DNA of 64,000 bases from Phycisphaerae bacterium (GCA_017999985.1 JAGNKU010000010.1:1-64000), one strand, 5' to 3'; positions 27,906 through 35,703 are shown, counted from the stretch's first letter. The notes: generated by a model not told the origin, from the sequence alone. Numbers and translations: made by a program.

Positions 27906-28382
27906 TCAACGAGGAGCCGCGGAGCGCTGCGCGCTGCGTACTTCCGAAATGTAGCGCTGCGCCTCGGGTACATCAAACATGATGCGCAGCAGCGTGTCCA
28001 TGCTGCGTGACTGGTAAATGCGCCCGGTTTCCCAGCGTGACAGCGAATTGCCGCCGAGGCCGAGAAGCTGTTGTAGTTCCTGCTGGCTGAGGCCGAGCTG
28101 CTCGCGGCCGGCGCGGATTTCAGCCGGAGTGAGCAGACCCAACTGCCGGTAGGTCTCCTCGGTGATGCGCCAACTCGCAGCGTCGTCGACCAGGATCGTG
28201 TCGTCCGGGTGCTCCGGGTGGCAGTCCGGGTTGGTGCAGACGGTCAGCTCGAGGTCCGGAATGCGGATGGTCACGGGCGGCCGGCCGTCGTGGCTGATTG
28301 CGTACTCGTAGGGGCGCTTCTCGCGGCGCAACGTGCGCTGGCCGCAGACGTGACAGCGTCGTTGCTCAGTCGGCTTGCTCAT
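27906..28382 (-). CDS. MqsA/YgiT-type antitoxin: zinc finger plus HTH
   Basis: 158 residues. The N-terminal half has CHVCG near residue 12 and CTNPDC near residue 50, the two Cys pairs of the MqsA zinc domain. The C-terminal half is an XRE-type helix-turn-helix (REQLGLSQQELQQLLGLGGNSLSRWETGRIYQS). Expected to neutralise the upstream toxin and to repress the operon. The ATG overlaps the toxin stop as ATGA. Toxin-first order matches mqsRA. Confidence 0.88.
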   Translation of the reverse strand: MSKPTEQRRCHVCGQRTLRREKRPYEYAISHDGRPPVTIRIPDLELTVCTNPDCHPEHPDDTILVDDAASWRITEETYRQLGLLTPAEIRAGREQLGLSQQELQQLLGLGGNSLSRWETGRIYQSRSMDTLLRIMFDVPEAQRYISEVRSAQRSAAPR

Positions 28383-28780
28383 GGTCGTTTCCACGATTGA
28401 TCGTCGCGCTTCACGCTGATTACGATCACGTCCTGTTCAGCAGACTCCTCGTCGCAGAAGATCTTCACGAAAAGTAGCACTCCGCAAGCCGTAACGCGAA
28501 AGTGGTAGTAGCACGCTGCGTCCATTTGCATGTCGGCGTCACCCGCAGATCGCTCGACGTTCGGCTGATAGCCAGCGTCGAGTGCGGCCACCACCGCCGA
28601 CTTGAGTGCGAGGCGTTGCTCGTACTCCGAGAATTCGGGCGCCAGGAGATTGCACAGGCCTTCGTCGCGTCGGTGCCCGCCGGTGATCGCAGTGCGCGAG
28701 AATTCCGGAACATTCGACGCCGTATCGGCGAACGCCGCCCGTAGCGCCTTCAACCGTTGTTGGGCGCTTTCCCTCGTCAC
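28379..28780 (-). CDS. Putative toxin of an MqsRA-like toxin-antitoxin pair
   Basis: 133 residues from a GTG. The C-terminal third (YYHFRVTACGVLLFVKIF then DVIVISVKRD) resembles the strand pattern at the end of MqsR-type RNase toxins (lyvKi...viviSfk). The first about 90 residues match nothing I know. The 4-base overlap with the antitoxin and the shared near-consensus promoter support a toxin-antitoxin operon. Toxicity and RNase activity are inference, and it may be a new toxin family. Confidence 0.65.
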   Translation of the reverse strand: MTRESAQQRLKALRAAFADTASNVPEFSRTAITGGHRRDEGLCNLLAPEFSEYEQRLALKSAVVAALDAGYQPNVERSAGDADMQMDAACYYHFRVTACGVLLFVKIFCDEESAEQDVIVISVKRDDQSWKRP

Positions 28781-28801
28781 GGGCGGGAAGGTACCCGGCG
28801 A

Positions 28802-30103
28802 TCAGCGCGGCGGCAAACCTGAGTGTAGTATAGCACGTATTTTGGCATATGTCAAATGGGCCCCAAGTGACCGATAATCGCGGCTTGCGAGGGATGCGGA
28901 GGACCTGTGCCAGTCTGCGGTTCGCCCGGGCGGATACGCCTGGCCGTTCGGCTTGCTCTTCACGGACAGGATATAGAAGCTGCCGTAGGTCGCCGAGCGA
29001 TCGCTGGCGAACAGGCGCGCGGCGAGGTCGTCGTGACGCTCGACGTGCGGGCGGATCGACGCCGGCGGGTCGAGCTGATAGCTGCCGCTGCGGTAGATCA
29101 GTGTCGCGCCGATCTTGGCGGCACGGAGCACGCTCTTCAGCGTCGCGTCGAACACGTCCGGCGTCATCCAATCGAAGATGTCGAGTAGGTTGAACTTGGT
29201 GACGGAGTCCGGCGGCAGCGTGTCGAGATACGGGCCGAGCCAGCCGTTGACGACGGTCACGCGGTCGAGGTTGTTGCGCAGCGTGGCGAAATTCTCTTCG
29301 AGCAGGTAGGGCGGGACACGCTTGCCGCGGAAGCGGCCGGTGACCGCCTGGCTGAGGAAATAGTTGTCGTAGATTGGGACCTTTGTGAGCGCGTACTCGA
29401 CCCGCTCCTTTACGTATTCGTACATATCGTGCCGGCCGTTGACCAGGCGGTACTGCTCCGGATGCACGCCGGAGAGATACAACAGCGGGCGGAACATGAC
29501 GAAGCGGCGCGACCAGGGGCCCCAGAGCTTCGGGGCGGCGTACTTCTCGTACCACGCGACCTGCTCTTCCAGGGACTGTAGCTCGAAGAAGTGCTCGATG
29601 TGCGCGCGCTTGATGCCGAGCATGGTCAGGAAGCGGCGGAGGATGCGGCAGAACAGGCCCATGCGGCCGAAGTTGTAGAGCCCGCGGGCGGCCATCCAGA
29701 GGTTCTCGTCCCAGAACTCGCGGGCGCGGGCCGAGAGGTGCGGCCGCAGGTCGTGGCGATACACGCGCGTGACGACGGCCGGCTGGCGGGCGGCGAAGAT
29801 ATCGAAGAACGTGTCATAGTCGAGCGTGCGGATGGCGGCGAGCTTGAGTTCGAGGATCGCGTTCTGCGCGGGGTTGCCGTCGACGCTGATGAGGCGTTTC
29901 GGGCTCTGGCAGAGGAAGTTGAGCGGGTTGCAGCCGGCGGAGCTGATGGAGACGACCGTGTCGTCGGGGGTGATCCGAAATGCCTGGCGGTCCATCTCCG
30001 GGTCTTCCCACGACATGTTGAAGACGATCCCGTGGAAGACCATGCGTTCGAGCAGGGCCCGTCCTTCCGCGACGGGCATGTCCAGGACCTGCGGCATGCT
30101 CAC
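28802..30103 (-). CDS. btaA: S-adenosylmethionine:diacylglycerol 3-amino-3-carboxypropyltransferase (BtaA, DUF3419)
   Basis: 433 residues. It moves the aminocarboxypropyl group of SAM to diacylglycerol, giving diacylglyceryl-homoserine, the first step to the betaine lipid DGTS. Family features are the N-terminal FNMSWEDPEMDRQAF, ISSAGCNPLNFL (SAM region) and SVDGNPAQNAILELK. The homologous part ends near YGSFYILSVKS. The last about 45 residues are Arg/Ser-rich and contain the toxin-antitoxin promoter. Its GTG overlaps the btaB stop (GTGA). Confidence 0.9.
   Translation of the reverse strand: MSMPQVLDMPVAEGRALLERMVFHGIVFNMSWEDPEMDRQAFRITPDDTVVSISSAGCNPLNFLCQSPKRLISVDGNPAQNAILELKLAAIRTLDYDTFFDIFAARQPAVVTRVYRHDLRPHLSARAREFWDENLWMAARGLYNFGRMGLFCRILRRFLTMLGIKRAHIEHFFELQSLEEQVAWYEKYAAPKLWGPWSRRFVMFRPLLYLSGVHPEQYRLVNGRHDMYEYVKERVEYALTKVPIYDNYFLSQAVTGRFRGKRVPPYLLEENFATLRNNLDRVTVVNGWLGPYLDTLPPDSVTKFNLLDIFDWMTPDVFDATLKSVLRAAKIGATLIYRSGSYQLDPPASIRPHVERHDDLAARLFASDRSATYGSFYILSVKSKPNGQAYPPGRTADWHRSSASLASRDYRSLGAHLTYAKIRAILHSGLPPR
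28827..28855 (-). promoter_or_regulatory. Near-consensus sigma70 promoter of the toxin-antitoxin operon
   Basis: On the minus strand TTGACA (28855-28850), exactly 17 bases, TATACT (28832-28827). It lies inside the last codons of btaA and about 47 bases before the toxin GTG. It is the best -35/-10 match in the window and lies in an AT-rich patch (about 28826-28862) unlike its surroundings. Confidence 0.75.
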
Positions 30104-30714
30104 GAACCTTTCCGGCCGATGGCCGTGAAGTTGTAGCCCCCAAGCCAGTAGTGGACCTCGACGCGCTCGAACAGCCGACGGAGCTCATCCTCGTAGGGCT
30201 GGAGAGTCTCCACATGGTTGAGACGCAGCCAGGTCCTCATCAGCGGGGCCAGCGGGCCCCACCGGTGGAAACGGCTGAAATCAAGCACCACCAGTGTGCC
30301 GCCGGGTACGAGATGCTCCCCGGCCCTCTGCAGGGCGGCGCGCCAGTCCGGAATCATCGTCAGACTGTAGCCGAAGAAAACCGCGTCGAACGTGCGACCG
30401 AGGTCCAGCGTGGTGGCGTCGGCCTGGATGAGCTTGACGTTCGACCAGCCTTGGCGCGCGACGCGCCGGGCGGCGCGGGCCAGCATGTCGGCGGAGAAAT
30501 CCACGCCGGTGAGCTGTCCGGCCTGCGGGTCGAGGTATTCGAGCAGGTAACGGAAGTTCAGGCCCGTGCCGCAGCCGATTTCCAAGGCCTGGCTGGTGCG
30601 GCGCAGGCCGAGCGCGGCGGCGGCCCGGTGGCGACCGTGGAGTATCATCCAGCGGGTGCTGTCGTACACGTGGGCGTGGAAGCGGTAGAAACGTTGGACT
30701 GCGGTCGTCGACAA
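30100..30714 (-). CDS. btaB: Diacylglyceryl-homoserine N-methyltransferase (BtaB)
   Basis: 204 residues from a TTG start. A class I SAM methyltransferase with ALEIGCGTGLNFRYLLEYL (motif I), GVDFSADMLARA and AVFFGYSLTMIPDW. Paired with btaA it would trimethylate diacylglyceryl-homoserine to DGTS. Without the neighbour this would be only a generic methyltransferase, so the name rests on context. DGTS usually replaces phospholipids under phosphate limitation. I found no clear Pho box upstream. Confidence 0.85.
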   Translation of the reverse strand: MSTTAVQRFYRFHAHVYDSTRWMILHGRHRAAAALGLRRTSQALEIGCGTGLNFRYLLEYLDPQAGQLTGVDFSADMLARAARRVARQGWSNVKLIQADATTLDLGRTFDAVFFGYSLTMIPDWRAALQRAGEHLVPGGTLVVLDFSRFHRWGPLAPLMRTWLRLNHVETLQPYEDELRRLFERVEVHYWLGGYNFTAIGRKGS

Positions 30715-31066
30715 CGCGCAATGTCCCCAGCGCTCGGTTCAGGCCAACCGTGTCGCGGCCAAACGGTCCGCGAGGACGTTGCCCGACCGGCCGGCGTGAC
30801 CGAGCGCGCGATCGGCGGCCAGGCGACAAACGCGGTAGTGTAACGGGGCCGGGGCCGGGCACAAAGGGGCCGGCGTGAGAATGCCGCGTTCGATGGGCCG
30901 GGCGGCCTCCGCGGTGCCGTGCGCGGTTGGTTGACAGCTTGGGAGCCGGGAATGAGAATCCCTATAATCCGGCGTGGCGGGGCGCTCCGAGGCCCGGAGT
31001 GGCCGCTGCGCGGACGTAACGCGACTGCCGCGCGCCCGCGGGGCAGGCGTGGAGGACACAGCGCGT
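30715..31066. other. Divergent intergenic region between btaB and STAS gene
   Basis: About 350 bp. It contains the TATAAT promoter for the rightward STAS operon. No phosphate-regulon-like repeat is visible for btaB and no coding frame can be supported. Confidence 0.5.
30939..30968 (+). promoter_or_regulatory. Promoter for the STAS-RsbW pair
   Basis: TTGGGA (30939-30944), 18 bases, TATAAT (30963-30968, perfect -10). A perfect TTGACA at 30931 is too far away (26 bases). The leader is about 90 bases and includes GGAGG 11 bases before the ATG. Confidence 0.55.
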
Positions 31067-31432
31067 ATGGATCAGCCGTCTTCGCATCTGAAGATCAAGC
31101 GTGCCGGGAGCGTCGCGGTCGTGGAGTTTGCCGACCGCAAGATTCTCGAGGAGCTGTCGATCCAGGAGATCGGCGACGAGCTCCGCGGGCTGGCCGAGGC
31201 CGAGGCGGGCCCGCAGCTCCTGCTGAATTTCCAGAACGTGGACCACCTGGCGAGCGCGGCGTTGGGCATGCTCATCACGCTGCACAAGAAGGTGCAGGAG
31301 CAGAATGGCGCGCTGAAACTGTCGAACATCAACCGGCAGATCTTCCAGGTGTTCCGCATCACGCGCCTGAACCGCGTGTTCGACATTCACGAGACCGCGG
31401 AGGACGCGTTGGCCTCGTTCGGACAGGCCTGA
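31067..31432 (+). CDS. STAS-domain anti-sigma factor antagonist
   Basis: 121 residues, a complete STAS domain. The phosphoacceptor segment is DHLASAALGMLI, with Ser at the expected place but Ala where many have Ser-Gly. It would be the substrate of the kinase encoded next. Start ATG at 31067. The longer frame to 30974 begins near the transcription start and is rejected. Forms a two-gene partner-switching unit. Confidence 0.9.
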   Translation: MDQPSSHLKIKRAGSVAVVEFADRKILEELSIQEIGDELRGLAEAEAGPQLLLNFQNVDHLASAALGMLITLHKKVQEQNGALKLSNINRQIFQVFRITRLNRVFDIHETAEDALASFGQA

Positions 31433-31466
31433 ACCGCGGCGTGCCCGCCCTGGTCACGGTACGGCA

Positions 31467-31904
31467 ATGAAGGTGCCACCCGATTTCGGTATTGAGGACG
31501 CGGCACTCACCACTGTCGTCGTTCCCAATGACCTCCACCAGCTGCGTGAGCCCGAGGCACGCATCATGGCGGAACTGCGGCGTTGCGGCTACGACGACGA
31601 CACGATTTTCGCGATCAAGCTGGCGTTCGAGGAGGCGGCGACCAACGCGGTCAAGCACGGCAACGGCAACGACCGCTCCAAGAAGGTCCACCTGCGCTAC
31701 TACGTCGACCCGGAGCGCATCGTGTTCATGGTGCGCGACGAAGGCTGCGGGTTCCGGCCCGCGGACGTGCCGGACCCGACGGCGGACGAGAACCTGGAAC
31801 GCCCGTGCGGCCGGGGGCTCATGCTCATGCAGTCGTACATGACCAAGGTGCGCTACAGCGAGACCGGCAACGAAGTCTGGCTGCTCAAGGAGCGGCGCCC
31901 CTGA
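31467..31904 (+). CDS. RsbW/SpoIIAB-type serine kinase (anti-sigma factor)
   Basis: 145 residues with the GHKL ATPase fold. N box FEEAATNAVKHGN, G1 box DEGCGF, G2 box GRGLMLM. Such proteins bind a sigma factor or another output partner and phosphorylate the STAS antagonist. Separated by 34 bases from the STAS gene. No sigma factor lies nearby, so the output may be encoded elsewhere. Confidence 0.92.
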   Translation: MKVPPDFGIEDAALTTVVVPNDLHQLREPEARIMAELRRCGYDDDTIFAIKLAFEEAATNAVKHGNGNDRSKKVHLRYYVDPERIVFMVRDEGCGFRPADVPDPTADENLERPCGRGLMLMQSYMTKVRYSETGNEVWLLKERRP

Positions 31905-32042
31905 GCGCGGGGGGTCCGTAACCCCTTGTTGGATATTATGTTGTGGCGGCCTGCCGCGCAGGAGCGACGCCGGCCGGCGATGCCGGTGTGTTGGTCTCCG
32001 GCGTGCTGGGCGTGCGCGGTGCAAGTTTCGGTGTCGAGGGGG

Positions 32043-32070
32043 TTGGCAGCGCGTCTCAGCATGCTATACT
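32043..32070 (+). promoter_or_regulatory. rpsL-rpsG promoter
   Basis: TTGGCA (32043-32048), 16 bases, TATACT (32065-32070) preceded by TGC, making an extended -10. The leader is about 50 bases to the rpsL ATG. Confidence 0.7.
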
Positions 32071-32128
32071 AGCGGGTCTGCCGGTTCTCCCGGCCAGTGT
32101 AAGCGCAACTGCAACGGACAGGTACAGT

Positions 32129-32518
32129 ATGCCGACGATCAATCAACTGGTGCGGAACCCGCGACGCGACGAGGTGGGCAAGTCCAAGGTCCGCGACCTG
32201 GAGAAGTCCCCGCTGCGGCGCGGCGTGTGCCTGCAGGTGAAGACGCAAACGCCCAAGAAGCCGAACTCGGCCCTCCGCAAGGTAGCCCGCGTGCGCCTGA
32301 CCAACGGCAAGGAAATCACCGCCTACATCCCGGGTGTGGACCACAACCTGCAGGAACACTCGATCGTGCTCGTGCGCGGCGGCCGTGTGCGTGATTTGCC
32401 CGGCGTCCGCTATCACATCGTCCGCGGCAAGTTGGACTGTGCCGGTGTCGCCGGCGACAAAGAAGGCAAACCCCGCAATCGCAGCCGCAGCAAGTACGGC
32501 GTGAAGAAGCGGAAGTAA
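32129..32518 (+). CDS. rpsL: 30S ribosomal protein S12
   Basis: 129 residues, normal for bacterial S12. [11 protein letters not shown] carries Lys43 as in sensitive bacteria. The second decoding loop reads [13 protein letters not shown], so residue 88 is Arg where E. coli and most bacteria have Lys. Arg at this site is a known streptomycin-resistance substitution. Asp89, the usual methylthiolation site, is present. Starts the rpsL-rpsG operon. Confidence 0.98.
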   Translation: MPTINQLVRNPRRDEVGKSKVRDLEKSPLRRGVCLQVKTQTPKKPNSALRKVARVRLTNGKEITAYIPGVDHNLQEHSIVLVRGGRVRDLPGVRYHIVRGKLDCAGVAGDKEGKPRNRSRSKYGVKKRK

Positions 32519-32534
32519 CGGAGTCAGGCAGCCC

Positions 32535-33017
32535 ATGGCGTTTAAGCGCTTCACCAACTCGACCCGGCAATTGCGCGGCGACCCGCGCTTCAACAACCGC
32601 GTGGCGAGCAAGTTTATCAACTGCATGATGTGGGAAGGCAAAAAGTCCGTGGCCCAGCGCGTCTTCTACGATGCGATGGACCTGATCTCCGAGAAGATCA
32701 CGGACGTGTCGCCGATCGAGGTCTTCCAGAAGGGCCTCGAGAACGTCAAGCCGGACGTCGAGGTGCGTTCGAAGCGCGTCGGCGGTGCCAACTACCAGGT
32801 GCCAATGCAGGTGAACCCGAAGCGCCGCCAGTCGCTGGCGATGCGCTGGATCCTGCAGGCGACGCGCGGCAAGAGCGGACGGGCGATGTCGGCGCGGCTG
32901 GCGGACGAACTGATGGCGGCCTATCGCCGCGAGGGCGACGCCATGCAGCAGCGCGAAATGGTGCACCGCATGGCCGACGCGAACAAGGCCTTCGCGCACT
33001 TCGGGTGGTCGCGCTAG
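32535..33017 (+). CDS. rpsG: 30S ribosomal protein S7
   Basis: 160 residues, full length, starting 16 bases after rpsL. Typical S7 features include [13 protein letters not shown] and the C-terminal [15 protein letters not shown]. It initiates head assembly of the small subunit on 16S rRNA. The usual next genes, fusA and tuf, are absent: a strong stem-loop and then the CCA-adding enzyme gene follow. Confidence 0.98.
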   Translation: MAFKRFTNSTRQLRGDPRFNNRVASKFINCMMWEGKKSVAQRVFYDAMDLISEKITDVSPIEVFQKGLENVKPDVEVRSKRVGGANYQVPMQVNPKRRQSLAMRWILQATRGKSGRAMSARLADELMAAYRREGDAMQQREMVHRMADANKAFAHFGWSR

Positions 33018-33045
33018 CCACACGCGGAGCACGGACGAGACAAAT

Positions 33046-33073
33046 GCGGCCGGGTCGGGGCGGACCCGGCCGC
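33046..33073 (+). terminator. Strong stem-loop after rpsG
   Basis: A perfect 11-bp inverted repeat (GCGGCCGGGTC / GACCCGGCCGC) with a 6-base loop, 29 bases past the rpsG stop. No T-run follows, so it may end or stabilise the transcript without being a classic intrinsic terminator. Confidence 0.6.
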
Positions 33074-33125
33074 TGCTATGCGCGGGCCGGCCGCGGTTGC
33101 GGTGTGCGCTGGGGGAGGTCCGTCG

Positions 33126-33131
33126 TATGAT
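33126..33131 (+). promoter_or_regulatory. -10-like element upstream of CCA gene
   Basis: TATGAT, 11 bases before the ATG at 33143, predicting a leader of only about 5 bases. No -35 or ribosome-binding site. Confidence 0.3.
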
Positions 33132-33142
33132 GATGAGCACCG

Positions 33143-34414
33143 ATGGACGAGTCGTTCCCATTTACGGGCAGCCTGCCGCCGGCGGCCGACGGGGCGGTGG
33201 AGATTGTGCGCACCCTGGTCGGGGCCGGGCACCAGGCGCTGCTGGCGGGCGGGTGCGTGCGGGATCTGCTGCTGGGGGCTGAGCCGCAGGACTACGACGT
33301 GGCGACGGACGCGCCCCCGGCGCGGGTCGGCGCGCTCTTTCGCGCGACGCGGCAGGTGGGCGCGCAGTTCGGCGTCGTGCTGGTGAAGCGGCGGCAGCGC
33401 TGGATCGAGGTGGCCACGTTCCGCGCGGACGGGCCGTATGTGGACGGCCGGCGGCCGGTGCAGGTTACGTTGAGCGATGCGCGGCACGATGCATTGCGAC
33501 GCGACTTTACCGTCAACGGCATGTTCCTTGATCCGCTGGCCGGGCGCATCGTGGACTACGTCGGCGGGCGGGCTGACTTGGCGGCCCGGCAGATTCGGGC
33601 GATCGGGGATCCGGCGGCCCGATTCGATGAGGACTATCTGCGCCTCCTGCGCGCCGTACGCTTCGCGGCGCGGCTGGGGTTTCCGATCGAGGCGGCGACA
33701 CTCGCGGCGATCCGGACGCACGCGCCCACGCTGGCACAGGTGGCAGCCGAGCGGGTGCGCGAGGAGCTGGAGAAGATGTTGAAGCACCCTGCGCGGCAGG
33801 AGGCCTGGCGACTGCTGCACACCTGCGGGCTGCTGCCGTACCTGTGGCCCGGGGCGGGTTGGTCGGATGCGCAGGTGCGGCGGGTGGATACGCTGCTGGG
33901 CCGGTTGCCGGCGGCGGCGCCGTTCGAGGCGGCGCTGGCAATCCTGTGGGCGGATCGGCGGGCGGGCGAGATCGAGCGCAACGCGCGGGCGGTGACGTTG
34001 TCGAATGAGGAGCGGGAGAACGCGCTGTGGCTGGTCGCGCAGCAGGGGGCACTGGATGAGCCGGATGCCGTGCCGTTGGCGGTCCTCAAGCGGCTGATGG
34101 CGCACCGGGCGTTTGCGACACTGGTCATGCTGGCGCAGGCGCGCTACGGAGACCGCGCGGACTGCGCGGCGCGGCGGGCGGTGCTGGCGGCGCGCCTGGA
34201 CGCGATCGCGCCGGCCGACGTGCAGCCGCCGCCGCTGGTGACCGGGGACGACCTGATCGGGCGCGGGCTGACACCCGGGCCGGTGTTTCGCCACTTGCTC
34301 GATGAGCTGTACACGCGGCAACTGGACGGACGTCTTGCGTCGCGTGAGGCGGCGCTGGGCGCGCTGGACGAACTTGTGCGGACGACACTGCCGGAAGCGG
34401 AGGATCGGCGATGA
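33143..34414 (+). CDS. tRNA CCA-adding enzyme / poly(A) polymerase family nucleotidyltransferase
   Basis: 423 residues, class II nucleotidyltransferase. The head domain has LAGGCVRDLLLGAEPQDYD with the metal-binding Asp pair, then RRDFTVNGMFLDP. The neck has DEDYLRLLRAVRFAARLGF for nucleotide selection. This family repairs tRNA 3' ends or adds poly(A), and sequence alone does not separate the two. Its stop overlaps the next start as ATGA. Confidence 0.92.
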   Translation: MDESFPFTGSLPPAADGAVEIVRTLVGAGHQALLAGGCVRDLLLGAEPQDYDVATDAPPARVGALFRATRQVGAQFGVVLVKRRQRWIEVATFRADGPYVDGRRPVQVTLSDARHDALRRDFTVNGMFLDPLAGRIVDYVGGRADLAARQIRAIGDPAARFDEDYLRLLRAVRFAARLGFPIEAATLAAIRTHAPTLAQVAAERVREELEKMLKHPARQEAWRLLHTCGLLPYLWPGAGWSDAQVRRVDTLLGRLPAAAPFEAALAILWADRRAGEIERNARAVTLSNEERENALWLVAQQGALDEPDAVPLAVLKRLMAHRAFATLVMLAQARYGDRADCAARRAVLAARLDAIAPADVQPPPLVTGDDLIGRGLTPGPVFRHLLDELYTRQLDGRLASREAALGALDELVRTTLPEAEDRR

Positions 34415-34920
34415 CACGAACGGCATGGTTGCGTTGGGCGGGTGCGGCGGCGACGATCCAACTCGCGTGTGCGGGGTGTGCGACGCTGTCCGCGCGCGGG
34501 CCGGGTGACACGAACGTCCCGCCGGTCGCCGTGCGGTTTCACCTGGCGGCGAGTGAGCCGCGCGAAGGGTACGGCGAGGCGGCCGATGAGAACGGGCAGC
34601 TATTCTACGTGGATCCCGAGCCGCTCTTGACGGAGCGTGACGTGGCGCGGGCCGCGGTGCTCCGCAGCGACCGCCGGAACGTCGTGTTGCTGGAGTTCGC
34701 GCCGCATGGGGCGGATGTGCTGGACGAAACCAGCGCTGCTCACCTGGGCGACAGGTTGGCGATCTTCATCGATGACCAGCTCGTGATGTCGCCGCGCATG
34801 CAGTCGCGTATCACGAAAGGCAAGGCCGCGATCACCGGGGGCTTCTCGGATGCACGGGCAGCGGAAATCGTGCGGGGGCTGAACGCACCGCGCTCCGTCG
34901 CGAGACCGGATCATGAATGA
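34411..34920 (+). CDS. Lipoprotein resembling the SecD P1 head domain
   Basis: 169 residues. Signal peptide with lipobox near LACAGC. The mature part (about 40-160) has the SecDF P1-head pattern: FYVDPEPLLTERDVARA, then LAIFIDDQLVMSPRMQSRI and GKAAITGGFSDARAAEIVRGL. SecD uses this domain to capture exported chains, and a free-standing lipid-anchored copy is unusual. Coupled at both ends to its neighbours (4- and 8-base overlaps). Role unknown. Confidence 0.78.
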   Translation: MTRTAWLRWAGAAATIQLACAGCATLSARGPGDTNVPPVAVRFHLAASEPREGYGEAADENGQLFYVDPEPLLTERDVARAAVLRSDRRNVVLLEFAPHGADVLDETSAAHLGDRLAIFIDDQLVMSPRMQSRITKGKAAITGGFSDARAAEIVRGLNAPRSVARPDHE

Positions 34921-35662
34921 CGGGCTGCGGAGCATGCGGCGCGGGGCCACGCTGGAACTGACGTTGGACCGGCCGCAGCGGCGGAACGCGCTTTCTGGCG
35001 CGCTCATCGCGCGACTGACGGAGGCGCTGCGGGCAACGGCGACCGATGCCGACGTACGGGTTGTGCTGCTGACAGGTACGCCGCCGGTGTTTTGTGCCGG
35101 CCTGGACTTGCACGAGGTGGCGGACACGGCGAACGAGGCGGGCGCGCATGATACGTCCGCGCTGCTCGGACTCTATGAAGCGATCGAGCACGGGCCGAAG
35201 CCGGTGGTGGCGGCGGTAAACGGCCCGGCGGTGGCGGGCGGAGCGATTCTGGCCGGGGTGTGCGACCTGGTGGTCTGTGGGCGGGCGGCGGAATTCGGCT
35301 TTCCCGGAATTCGGCACGGGCTGGTGGCGCCGATCATCATGCCGTACCTGCTGCGCCTGGTGGGAGAGCGACGAACCCGGTACCTGCTGCTGACCGGCGC
35401 AATGATCCCGCCGCCGCAAGCGGTCGAATGGGGGCTGGCGAACGAGTGCGTCGAGGATACGGAGCTGTTGCCGCGAGCGCGCTGGTACGCGGATCTGCTT
35501 GCGACGCAGCCGCCGGACGCACTGGCTCAGACCAGAACATTGCTCAACCGCGTGCGGGCTCTGCACGGTCCGGACGTGGTGGCGGAAGTGCAGCGGCTGA
35601 GCGCTGGGGTGCCGCTGACCCCGGAGGCCCGCGCGGGCGTCGCGCGCTTCCTGGGGCCGTGA
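34913..35662 (+). CDS. Enoyl-CoA hydratase/isomerase family protein lacking both catalytic Glu
   Basis: 249 residues, crotonase fold. VFCAGLDLHEV (CoA/oxyanion loop) and VVAAVNGPAVAGGAILAGVCD are clear. The two catalytic glutamates of hydratases are not found: GGCE is GGAI here and PE.. is PGIRHG. It may bind CoA esters, be an isomerase/hydrolase with other residues, or be inactive. It overlaps the lipoprotein gene, so CCA gene, SecD-like lipoprotein and crotonase form one translationally coupled cluster. Confidence 0.85.
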   Translation: MNDGLRSMRRGATLELTLDRPQRRNALSGALIARLTEALRATATDADVRVVLLTGTPPVFCAGLDLHEVADTANEAGAHDTSALLGLYEAIEHGPKPVVAAVNGPAVAGGAILAGVCDLVVCGRAAEFGFPGIRHGLVAPIIMPYLLRLVGERRTRYLLLTGAMIPPPQAVEWGLANECVEDTELLPRARWYADLLATQPPDALAQTRTLLNRVRALHGPDVVAEVQRLSAGVPLTPEARAGVARFLGP

Positions 35663-35687
35663 CGCTGGTTGGACGCCCCGGGTACGC

Positions 35688-35693
35688 TATAAT
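35688..35693 (+). promoter_or_regulatory. -10 element of transaldolase gene
   Basis: TATAAT, a perfect -10, 26 bases after the crotonase stop. The nearest -35-like TTGGAC is only 13 bases away, so the -35 is weak or absent. Confidence 0.5.
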
Positions 35694-35703
35694 CCGGCCC
35701 GAT

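Noticed and set aside
30931-30968. TTGACA at 30931 paired with TATAAT at 30963
   Set aside because: The 26-base spacing is too long for a sigma70 promoter; TTGGGA at 30939 with an 18-base spacer fits better.
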